DNA of 64,000 bases, from the NCBI RefSeq assembly GCF_002532075.1, contig NZ_LYXE01000066.1, positions 23,053 to 87,052 of the forward strand, read 5' to 3'. The translations under genes were made by a program, and so were the position numbers. The notes beneath the pieces are model-generated. The model was not told the DNA's origin, searched no databases, and saw only the letters and a list, made by a program, of their open reading frames with translations. This DNA is from Candidatus Chloroploca asiatica (GTDB lineage: Bacteria > Chloroflexota > Chloroflexia > Chloroflexales > Chloroflexaceae). How positions within the stretch are numbered: position 1 is the first letter of the stretch; each line of letters opens with the position of its first letter. Of this stretch, positions 57,631-64,000 are shown piece by piece.

Positions 57631-59346
57631 GTGAAGAAGTCGAGCGATCCATTGTTGCGCCTGACGATCATCATGGCCCTCTGCATGGTGGTAGCCGGGT
57701 CAGTGTTGCCCATAGCAGAGGCCCCTATGCATCAGCCACCAATCTATACACCATCTTGTCCCGAGGCAAGTTACCCTGATACGGCGGCCCTGCTGGCGGC
57801 CTTGTCAGGGGCGAATTATGCCTGTACGGAAGAACTCGCCAAGGCCCTGCAAACCCGTGTTGGTATCAATGAGATCGATGTTCTGCTCACGATGATTCAG
57901 CGTGGAACCCATGAACTTGAGCGGCGCAATGCCGTGCGGGTGCTCGGGCGGCTGGCGGCGAGTCCACAGGCGAGCCGGGCGAGCGATCTGGTCTTGCGGG
58001 TGCGGGCGGCCAGGGTTCAGTCGGTCTTGCATGAGTTGCTGGCGCACGCCGATGACAATTTTTTGTTGCAAGATGCCATCTGGGTGCTCGATAGCTATTT
58101 TTACCCAAATTTCAGTGCTGCACCGGTTTTCGAGCGTATTGCCAACGCGCCAACCCTTGCCCCCGCCTTGCGCTATCGGGCAGCATCAGCTCGCGGGAGG
58201 TTGACACTCGCCCGTTCCGGCGTGCTTCACCCCGACGATCAGGCCTTTATGCTCCATGGCCTTCGCTCGGATGATCCAGGGGTGCGGACGGCTGCGGCCC
58301 AGGTGATTGCCCGCCTGCGCACTGATCAACTCGGCTTAGAGTTGATCGCGACCCTAACGCACGCGCTGGAAGAAGCGTGGAAGGTCGAACCTCCCCTCAC
58401 ACTGGTTGACGATGCGCCCGACCCGCGTGATCGCGGGTTGCTCGCATCGTACGAGAGCAGTCCGAGTAGCCTGACGGCGCGTGCGGCCCTAGCCCGTGCC
58501 CGTGACCGGCTGGAGGGCGGTACCACGCACCTGACAAGCCTACGGCAACAGTATGAATTTTTGACCCTGACCGAGCGGAGTGAACACGATGGGGTGAGCA
58601 TTCGTGCCGGGCTTGCCGCTGATGAGATCGCCGCCTTGCTGCGCGAAGTAACCCACGTGCGTGAGGCCCTGCTGCACATCTTTGGGCCAAACCTGGCCGA
58701 GCCAATGGACGCGAAAGGGACACGGACGCTGCAGATTAAGATCTTTGCCCGTCAAGGCATCTATCGCGATTATGTGCGGGCCTTTACCCCCTTCACCGTT
58801 GATGTAGATGGGCTCTATGACGATGCCAATACAATCATCTACACCCATCAGCGCACCAGTGAGCAGAGTGCGAATAGCCTGGTCGAGAGTCTGCGTCACG
58901 AAGTGGCGCATCACTATGCGGCAACCCACCTCTTTCCGGGGCAATGGCGCACGCCGGGCTATCATCGTGAGCCAAAAGGATGGGCTGATGAGGGCCTGGC
59001 CGAAGTAATGGCCGGGCTCACCGCCTCAGGGCCAGCGCCTCGTCCGGCCCAGTTGCGTCGCCTCTGTGAACGCACCCCACGACCACGGCTGAAGGTCTTG
59101 CTCGCCCAGCGCGAAGGCTATGATCGTTTTGGCACCTTCGACTATGATGCGGCCTGGGCCTTTACCTACTATCTTGTGACCGAACAACCCGAGGCGTTGC
59201 AGCGCCTCTATACCGCCTATCGCGAGCACCGCTATCATCTGCGTGACTGGTCGCAGCTTGCGGGGCTGAATCTGGAAGAGACCGAACGCGCATGGCATCG
59301 TGCGATTGAGACCTGGTGTATTGGGCAACGGGCAGGATCAGACTAG
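57631..59346 (+). CDS. HEAT-like protein with C-terminal HExxH metallopeptidase (M9-like)
   Basis: 571 residues from GTG 57631, which gives a classical signal peptide ([20 protein letters not shown]); an ATG at 57580 adds 17 residues to the same frame. Residues about 60-270 are helical repeats of HEAT type ([31 protein letters not shown]). The metallopeptidase part has His423-Glu424-x2-His427 in [15 protein letters not shown] and a third ligand in [13 protein letters not shown], as in collagenase-like (M9) and gluzincin peptidases. Secreted. The substrate is unknown. Confidence 0.78.
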   Translation: MKKSSDPLLRLTIIMALCMVVAGSVLPIAEAPMHQPPIYTPSCPEASYPDTAALLAALSGANYACTEELAKALQTRVGINEIDVLLTMIQRGTHELERRNAVRVLGRLAASPQASRASDLVLRVRAARVQSVLHELLAHADDNFLLQDAIWVLDSYFYPNFSAAPVFERIANAPTLAPALRYRAASARGRLTLARSGVLHPDDQAFMLHGLRSDDPGVRTAAAQVIARLRTDQLGLELIATLTHALEEAWKVEPPLTLVDDAPDPRDRGLLASYESSPSSLTARAALARARDRLEGGTTHLTSLRQQYEFLTLTERSEHDGVSIRAGLAADEIAALLREVTHVREALLHIFGPNLAEPMDAKGTRTLQIKIFARQGIYRDYVRAFTPFTVDVDGLYDDANTIIYTHQRTSEQSANSLVESLRHEVAHHYAATHLFPGQWRTPGYHREPKGWADEGLAEVMAGLTASGPAPRPAQLRRLCERTPRPRLKVLLAQREGYDRFGTFDYDAAWAFTYYLVTEQPEALQRLYTAYREHRYHLRDWSQLAGLNLEETERAWHRAIETWCIGQRAGSD

Positions 59347-59359
59347 AGTGAGGAGAAGG

Positions 59360-62341
59360 ATGGATACATTGCTACCGGGTTCACCCTACCCGCTCGGGGC
59401 TACCTGGGATGGGAGCGGCGTCAATTTTGCACTCTTTGCCGAGCAAGCAACCGGGGTCGAACTTTGTCTCTTTGAAGATGCTGAAGCGCCACGTGAGGCG
59501 GTGCGGATTCCACTCACGATGCAGACCGACCATGTCTGGCATCTGTATGTGCGCAACCTGCGCCCAGGGCAGCTCTATGGCTACCGGGTTTATGGTCCTT
59601 ACCAACCCGAGCATGGCCTACGCTTTAACCCGCACAAATTTGTGCTTGATCCGTATGCCAAGGCGTTACATGGGCCGATCCGCTGGCACGATGCAACCCA
59701 CGGCTACACGATCCTCCATCCTGACGAAGATCTTTCGTATGACGAGCGTGATAGTGCGCCGTATTTGCCGCGCTGTGTCGTCATTGATCCACGTTTCGAT
59801 TGGGAAGATGATCAACATCCGAATATCCCACTGCATGATAGTGTGATCTACGAAGCCCACGTCAAGGGCTTGACGATGCAGCACCCCGCTATTCCCGCCG
59901 AACTGCGGGGCACCTATCTGGGGATTGCGCACCCGGCGATGATCGCGTACCTGCGCGATCTGGGCATTACGGCGCTTGAGTTGCTGCCGGTACACCAATT
60001 TGCTAATGATCGCCATCTTGAAGAGCAGGGCTTGAACAACTACTGGGGCTACAATACGCTCAACTTCTTTGCGCCAGCTACTCAGTATACGCGCTGCGAA
60101 AAACCAGGTGGGCATGTCCGCGAATTCAAACAAATGGTCAAAGCGTTACATGCCGCCGGGATCGAAGTTATTCTCGATGTCGTCTACAACCACACGGCTG
60201 AAGGCAGTCACCTCGGGCCAACCCTGAGCTTTCGCGGGATCGACAACCAGGCCTACTATCGCCTAGTGAACGACGATGCCCGTTACTGCATGGACTACAC
60301 CGGCACGGGCAATACGCTCAACATGGTACACCAGCGTTCGCTGCAACTCGTGATGGACAGCCTGCGCTACTGGGTGACCGAGATGCGGGTTGACGGCTTT
60401 CGGTTTGACCTTGCCGCCGCGTTGGCGCGAGGCCTCTACGAAGGCGGGCAACTCTCGTCCTTCCTCGACATCATCCATCAAGACCCGCTGCTCTCGCAAG
60501 TCAAACTCATTGCCGAGCCGTGGGACGTCGGGCCAGGAGGCTACCAGGTCGGCAACTTCCCGGTCCTCTGGGCCGAATGGAACGGCAAATACCGTGATAC
60601 CGTGCGCCGTTTCTGGAAAGGTGACGAAGCACAAGTCGCCGAACTTGCCTACCGCCTCGCTGGTTCATCCGACCTCTACGAGCGGAATGGACGCGCACCG
60701 GCGGCCTCGATCAACTTTATCACGGCGCACGATGGCTTTACCTTACGTGACCTGGTAAGTTACAACGAAAAGCACAACGAAGCGAATGGTGAAGGCAACA
60801 ACGACGGTGACAGCCACAACAATAGCTGGAACTGTGGAGCTGAGGGCGAAACCGATGATGAGGTCATCAACGCCTTGCGCGCCCAGCAACAACGCAACTT
60901 CCTCGCCACGCTGCTCTTTTCGCAGGGTGTGCCGATGTTGCTGCACGGCGACGAATATGGGCGTACCCAGGGTGGCAACAACAACGTCTATTGTCAGGAC
61001 AACCCGATCAGTTGGATGGACTGGGAACTGACTGACGAACAAAAAGCTCTTTATGACTGGACACGCCGCCTGATTGCCTTTCGCCAGGCACACCCGGTCT
61101 TGCACCGCGGAACCTTCTTCCAGGGGCGCGAAATTCACGGCGAAGGCATCAAAGACATCGAATGGTACCGACCAGATGGCGTCTTGATGGGTGACAGCGA
61201 ATGGGACGACGGCATGGTGCGCTGCATCGGTATGTTGCTCAACGGTCAGCTGATTGCCGAACGTGCCCCATCGGGCGAGATTATCCGTGATGATGTTTTG
61301 CTGATCTTGCTCAACGCATACCACGAAACAATCCCCTTCACCCTGCCAGGGAATGAAGGCGGCCCAGACTGGCAACTTGAACTGGATACCAGTCACCCAG
61401 ACAAGAGCGAAGCCGAACCAATGCCCGTCGGGAGCGTCTATGCCCTTGAAGGGCGCTCACTCGTCATTTTGAGTCAGGATGGCGAAGCGTGGGCCGCACA
61501 ATACGGACGGTACGAAAGCAACCTCCGCCATGCTGCACTAGCCCCGATTATCGGCGGGCCGCCCCTGGCCAAACGCACCATCACCGGCAACCTCGTCACC
61601 ATTGTCGGGTTCTTTAGCCCAGAACTGAACAACTACCGCGACATCCTCATCTACCTGCCACCGAGCTACGACAACGGTAGCCTTGACCGTTACCCTGTCG
61701 TCTACATGCACGACGGGCAAAACCTCTTTGACGCCACAACAAGCTACATCGGGGTCGAATGGGGTGTTGACGAAACGATGGAAGCACTCGCCCAACAGGG
61801 CATCGAGGCGATCGTCGTGGGCATTCCCAACATTGGTGAGCGGCGGATTGACGAATACAGCCCGTTTATTGATGAAGCGAGCGGGGGCGGGATCCGCGGC
61901 GACGCCTATGTTGACTTTCTGAGCAACACGCTCAAACCGCACATTGATCGTGCGTTTCGGACAAAGCCAGAACCCGAATTTACGACGATTATGGGCGCAT
62001 CAATGGGTGGCCTGATCAGCCTCTACGCCATGCTGCAGCGGCCTGACAGCTTTGGTAACGCCGGGATGATGAGTGGAGCCTTCTGGTTTGGTGAACGGGC
62101 CATCTTCGACTACGTACGGCAATACAAAGGTGTACCGGGGCGGGTCTACCTTGATGTCGGCACAGCCGAAGAGACGCAACTCAAACAGGACGTACGCAAC
62201 ATGGGCCAGTTGCTGATGGACAAAGGCTACACCTTTGGCCGCAAGCTGAGGTATGTCGAAGAGCATGGCGGCGAACACAACGAAGCAGCCTGGGGGCGCC
62301 GGTTTGGCAAAGCGATTCAGTGGCTGCTGCTTCGCAGGTAA
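59360..62341 (+). CDS. glgX: Glycogen debranching enzyme GlgX fused to an esterase domain
   Basis: 993 residues from ATG 59360 (GAGGAGAAGG). Residues 1-690: CBM48 ([20 protein letters not shown]) and a GH13 isoamylase/GlgX barrel with nucleophile Asp350 ([10 protein letters not shown]), acid Glu386 (LIAEPWD) and Asp458 (TAHDGFT). From about 755 a complete esterase follows: [23 protein letters not shown], Ser881 in GASMGG and His973 in GGEHNE, similar to enterochelin-esterase-like or putative alpha-dextrin endo-type hydrolases. GlgX removes branches from glycogen; ordinary GlgX is about 700 residues, so the fusion is unusual. Confidence 0.92.
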   Translation: MDTLLPGSPYPLGATWDGSGVNFALFAEQATGVELCLFEDAEAPREAVRIPLTMQTDHVWHLYVRNLRPGQLYGYRVYGPYQPEHGLRFNPHKFVLDPYAKALHGPIRWHDATHGYTILHPDEDLSYDERDSAPYLPRCVVIDPRFDWEDDQHPNIPLHDSVIYEAHVKGLTMQHPAIPAELRGTYLGIAHPAMIAYLRDLGITALELLPVHQFANDRHLEEQGLNNYWGYNTLNFFAPATQYTRCEKPGGHVREFKQMVKALHAAGIEVILDVVYNHTAEGSHLGPTLSFRGIDNQAYYRLVNDDARYCMDYTGTGNTLNMVHQRSLQLVMDSLRYWVTEMRVDGFRFDLAAALARGLYEGGQLSSFLDIIHQDPLLSQVKLIAEPWDVGPGGYQVGNFPVLWAEWNGKYRDTVRRFWKGDEAQVAELAYRLAGSSDLYERNGRAPAASINFITAHDGFTLRDLVSYNEKHNEANGEGNNDGDSHNNSWNCGAEGETDDEVINALRAQQQRNFLATLLFSQGVPMLLHGDEYGRTQGGNNNVYCQDNPISWMDWELTDEQKALYDWTRRLIAFRQAHPVLHRGTFFQGREIHGEGIKDIEWYRPDGVLMGDSEWDDGMVRCIGMLLNGQLIAERAPSGEIIRDDVLLILLNAYHETIPFTLPGNEGGPDWQLELDTSHPDKSEAEPMPVGSVYALEGRSLVILSQDGEAWAAQYGRYESNLRHAALAPIIGGPPLAKRTITGNLVTIVGFFSPELNNYRDILIYLPPSYDNGSLDRYPVVYMHDGQNLFDATTSYIGVEWGVDETMEALAQQGIEAIVVGIPNIGERRIDEYSPFIDEASGGGIRGDAYVDFLSNTLKPHIDRAFRTKPEPEFTTIMGASMGGLISLYAMLQRPDSFGNAGMMSGAFWFGERAIFDYVRQYKGVPGRVYLDVGTAEETQLKQDVRNMGQLLMDKGYTFGRKLRYVEEHGGEHNEAAWGRRFGKAIQWLLLRR

Positions 62342-62344
62342 AAA

Positions 62345-62425
62345 TGTAAGGGCTGCCGCCCTTACAACCCGTTGTTTTGCTGGCAAAAAGGCCAGCGAAG
62401 CTGGCCTTTTTGCCAGCAAAACAAC
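62345..62425. terminator. Two tandem terminator hairpins
   Basis: TGTAAGGGC-tgcc-GCCCTTACA (62345-62366), then a 26-bp perfect stem (62371-62396 with 62400-62425) with core AAAAAGGCCAGC/GCTGGCCTTTTT. Confidence 0.9.
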
Positions 62426-62465
62426 GATTCTTGGGGCTATTTGCGCTAGAAAAAGAGAAATCCAG

Positions 62466-63233
62466 ATGGACATCAACAATCACACCTTTCTGATTGCCGG
62501 GGGCGGCTCAGGTTTAGGCGCTGCGGTCGCACGTGAACTTGTCGGGGCCGGGGCGCAGGTCATCATTGCCGACATCAACGCCACTGCGGGTGAAGCGACG
62601 GCAACAGCCCTCGGCGAACAGGCCCATTTTGTGGCAACCGACGTCACCAGTGAAGCCGAGGTCAAACGGGCACTCGCTGCGGCAACCACCCATACTGGCC
62701 GACTGGATGGCGTCATCAACTGTGCTGGCATCGCCGGGGGCGCACGGGTACTGGGCAAAGACGGCCCAATGAGCCTGGAGCATTTCAGCCGGGTCGTGAA
62801 CATCAACCTGGTTGGCACCTTCAACGTGCTCCGGCTCGCTGCGGAAGTGATGGTGCAGAACGAGCCAGGCGAGAGTGGCGAACGCGGCATCATCATCAAC
62901 ACCTCCTCGATCGCCGCCTTTGACGGACAGATCGGTCAGGCGGCCTATGCAGCCACGAAAGGCGGCATTGTCGCGATGGCATTGCCGATCGCCCGCGAAC
63001 TAGCCCGTTTTGGCATCCGGGTGATGACGATCGCGCCGGGCACCTTTGACACCCCGCTGCTCGCGGGACTGCCCGAAGAGACACGCACCTCGCTCGCGCA
63101 GCAAGTCCCCTTTCCCGTACGGCTCGGGCGACCCGACGAATACGCTCGGCTCGCCCGGCACATCATCGAAAACCAGATGCTCAACGGCGAAGTCATCCGG
63201 CTTGACGGGGCCATCAGAATGCAAGCGCGATAG
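62466..63233 (+). CDS. SDR dehydrogenase, 3-hydroxyacyl-CoA dehydrogenase type
   Basis: 255 residues from ATG 62466; an upstream open frame crosses a terminator and is rejected. NAD-binding [15 protein letters not shown], Asp of the adenine pocket in [15 protein letters not shown], catalytic Ser in [14 protein letters not shown] and Tyr-x3-Lys in YAATKGG, plus [16 protein letters not shown]. This last region is typical of type-2 3-hydroxyacyl-CoA dehydrogenases, which act in fatty acid or isoleucine breakdown. The full catalytic set is present. Confidence 0.88.
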   Translation: MDINNHTFLIAGGGSGLGAAVARELVGAGAQVIIADINATAGEATATALGEQAHFVATDVTSEAEVKRALAAATTHTGRLDGVINCAGIAGGARVLGKDGPMSLEHFSRVVNINLVGTFNVLRLAAEVMVQNEPGESGERGIIINTSSIAAFDGQIGQAAYAATKGGIVAMALPIARELARFGIRVMTIAPGTFDTPLLAGLPEETRTSLAQQVPFPVRLGRPDEYARLARHIIENQMLNGEVIRLDGAIRMQAR

Positions 63234-63235
63234 GT

Positions 63236-63268
63236 AGCTTCCGGGAAGCTTAAAGCTTCCCGGAAGCT
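63236..63268. repeat. AGCTTCCGGGAAGCT palindrome, copy 1
   Basis: AGCTTCCGGGAAGCT-taa-AGCTTCCCGGAAGCT. Copy 2 is at 63835-63871. The last 10 bases are duplicated on the far side of the adjacent mobile element. Confidence 0.75.
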
Positions 63269-63522
63269 CAGGGCGATTGCATCTTCCGTGTATGCACCCG
63301 CCAAGGCACCCGCAAGGGCACCCGCAAGGGGAAGGGCACCCGCAAGGGGAAGGGCACCCGCAAGGGGTGCCCGTACACCGATTCGGCCCCCGCCCCTGTA
63401 GGGGCACCCCTTGCGGGTGCCCCGTTGTTGCCGGGTGCCGCCGTTTGCGCCGCTGGTTGCATGCACATGCTGCCCCAGAGCGCGTATGGTTGTATCCGGT
63501 TTCGTATGATGCAATCGCCCTG
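63269..63522. mobile_element. Non-autonomous element (MITE-like), copy 2, 254 bp
   Basis: Ends CAGGGCGATTGCATC and GATGCAATCGCCCTG are exact inverted repeats, and the decamer CCCGGAAGCT is repeated exactly on both sides (63259-63268 and 63523-63532). Subterminal sequences show it is inverted relative to copy 1. The interior has four tandem GGCACCCGCAAGG units and an inverted counterpart, so it can fold into a long hairpin. No coding capacity. Confidence 0.85.
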
Positions 63523-63542
63523 CCCGGAAGCTACGCCCCCCC

Positions 63543-63570
63543 TTGCAACAAGGGCCAGGCTATAGTAGAA
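63543..63570 (+). promoter_or_regulatory. Candidate tRNA promoter
   Basis: TTGCAA (63543-63548), 16 bp, TAGAAT (63565-63570), ending 10 bases before the tRNA 5' end. Confidence 0.45.
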
Positions 63571-63580
63571 TAGGCGCAAC

Positions 63581-63655
63581 GCGGGTGTAGCTCAGTGGTA
63601 GAGCATCTGCCTTCCAAGCAGATGGTCGCGCGTTCGAGTCGCGTCGCCCGCTCCA
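63581..63655 (+). tRNA. tRNA-Gly (anticodon TCC)
   Basis: A complete cloverleaf: acceptor GCGGGTG with CGCCCGC, D arm GCTC-AGTGGTA-GAGC, anticodon stem TCTGC/GCAGA with loop CTTCCAA (TCC at 63613-63615), T arm with TTCGAGT. Discriminator T and an encoded CCA end at 63655. The TCC anticodon reads glycine GGA and GGG codons. Confidence 0.95.
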
Positions 63656-63677
63656 CTTTTAAGGCTTGCTAATGCGG

Positions 63678-63704
63678 AACCCGCCGAAAAACTCGGCGGG
63701 TTTT
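63678..63704 (+). terminator. Intrinsic terminator of the tRNA gene
   Basis: AACCCGCCGA-aaaac-TCGGCGGGTT followed by a short T-run. Confidence 0.85.
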
Positions 63705-63834
63705 GGCGTCCATGAAGCCAACGATCAAGAGTCTGCTCCCGTGTCCCTGCGTCTGTAGCCATGTGCCGCTTCGGATGGCTACAGATCGCGAACAGCCTTA
63801 CATCGAAACTACATTAAAGCTAGAGGTTCATTTT

Positions 63835-63871
63835 GGAGCTTCCGGGAAGCTAAAAGCTTCCCGGAAGCTCC
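63835..63871. repeat. AGCTTCCGGGAAGCT palindrome, copy 2
   Basis: GGAGCTTCCGGGAAGCT-aaa-AGCTTCCCGGAAGCTCC, an uninterrupted counterpart of the palindrome at 63236-63268. From 63705 to 64000 I see no gene; the rest of this end is undefined intergenic sequence. Confidence 0.75.
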
Positions 63872-64000
63872 CAGCGCCAGCTTCGCGACCGGCCTGCGGC
63901 TAGAGCGCATCGGTTGTGGTCTCGTGACACTCCGCAGCGGCTCAAGCCGCGCGGCTTCTTGGCCCAACCCGCCTTCTGGCGAGCTTAACGACCAACGGAG

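Overview
The window is a GC-rich bacterial chromosome segment, most likely from a filamentous member of Chloroflexota (class Chloroflexia). This is inferred from protein style and not from a marker gene. The clues are secreted proteins ending in a Tyr/Phe-Leu-Pro-x-(Val/Ile) tail, a giant MalT/BTAD-type regulator, Thr-Pro repeat exoproteins, a sulfane-sulfur operon and many dispersed palindromic repeats. One tRNA gene (Gly, anticodon TCC) is present. There is no rRNA, CRISPR array or recognisable autonomous transposase.

Region by region. 1-7.3 kb: a truncated PAS/HisKA_2 sensor kinase, a trpG/pabA-type glutaminase, a fumarylacetoacetase-family protein, and a run of envelope genes (LapA-like protein, two methyltransferases, a small EamA/SMR-like protein, a large polytopic protein). 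7.3-24.9 kb: housekeeping and stress genes, including a CBS protein, an orphan ABC lipoprotein, an APH-fold kinase, a SulP-ArsR operon with a readable promoter and operator, nth, a CinA-like protein, a Pro/Ala-rich lamin-tail protein, an adenylate kinase, a bacterial translin, an OmpR-type regulator, a membrane protein with a degenerate cyclase domain, and an MFS-MarR pair. 25-27 kb: a compact SfiI-family type II restriction-modification pair behind a promoter that overlaps a perfect inverted repeat. 28.2-33.5 kb: a sulfane-sulfur operon (rhodanese-persulfide dioxygenase, TusA, DsrE2, rhodanese, DUF442, SulP) with a different dispersed repeat in each of its first three gaps. 33.5-45.5 kb: a structured leader and a small exoprotein, a GAP-family membrane protein, a 1052-residue BTAD regulator divergent from a small gene plus a 1484-residue secreted repeat protein, and an orphan molybdenum hydroxylase large subunit.

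46.9-56.2 kb holds the most unusual locus. Four genes in one orientation encode an ECF-like sigma factor, a protein with two zinc-less anti-sigma-like segments and a carboxypeptidase-regulatory-like beta domain, a TPR-CHAT protease with an intact His/Cys pair, and a secreted kelch-repeat protein carrying a clostripain-like (C11) protease. Two clan-CD peptidases are thus joined to a sigma/anti-sigma pair, and the sigma gene lies between inverted copies of a roughly 65-bp repeat. 56.6-64 kb: a two-lobed retropepsin-like protein, a HEAT/HExxH metallopeptidase, a GlgX debranching enzyme fused to an esterase, an SDR dehydrogenase and the tRNA.

Mobile DNA is represented by non-autonomous elements. 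The clearest family has ends starting (C/T)AGGGCGATTGCATC, two copies in opposite orientation with 10-bp target duplications, and one solitary end. Many genes end at unusually long, near-perfect hairpins.
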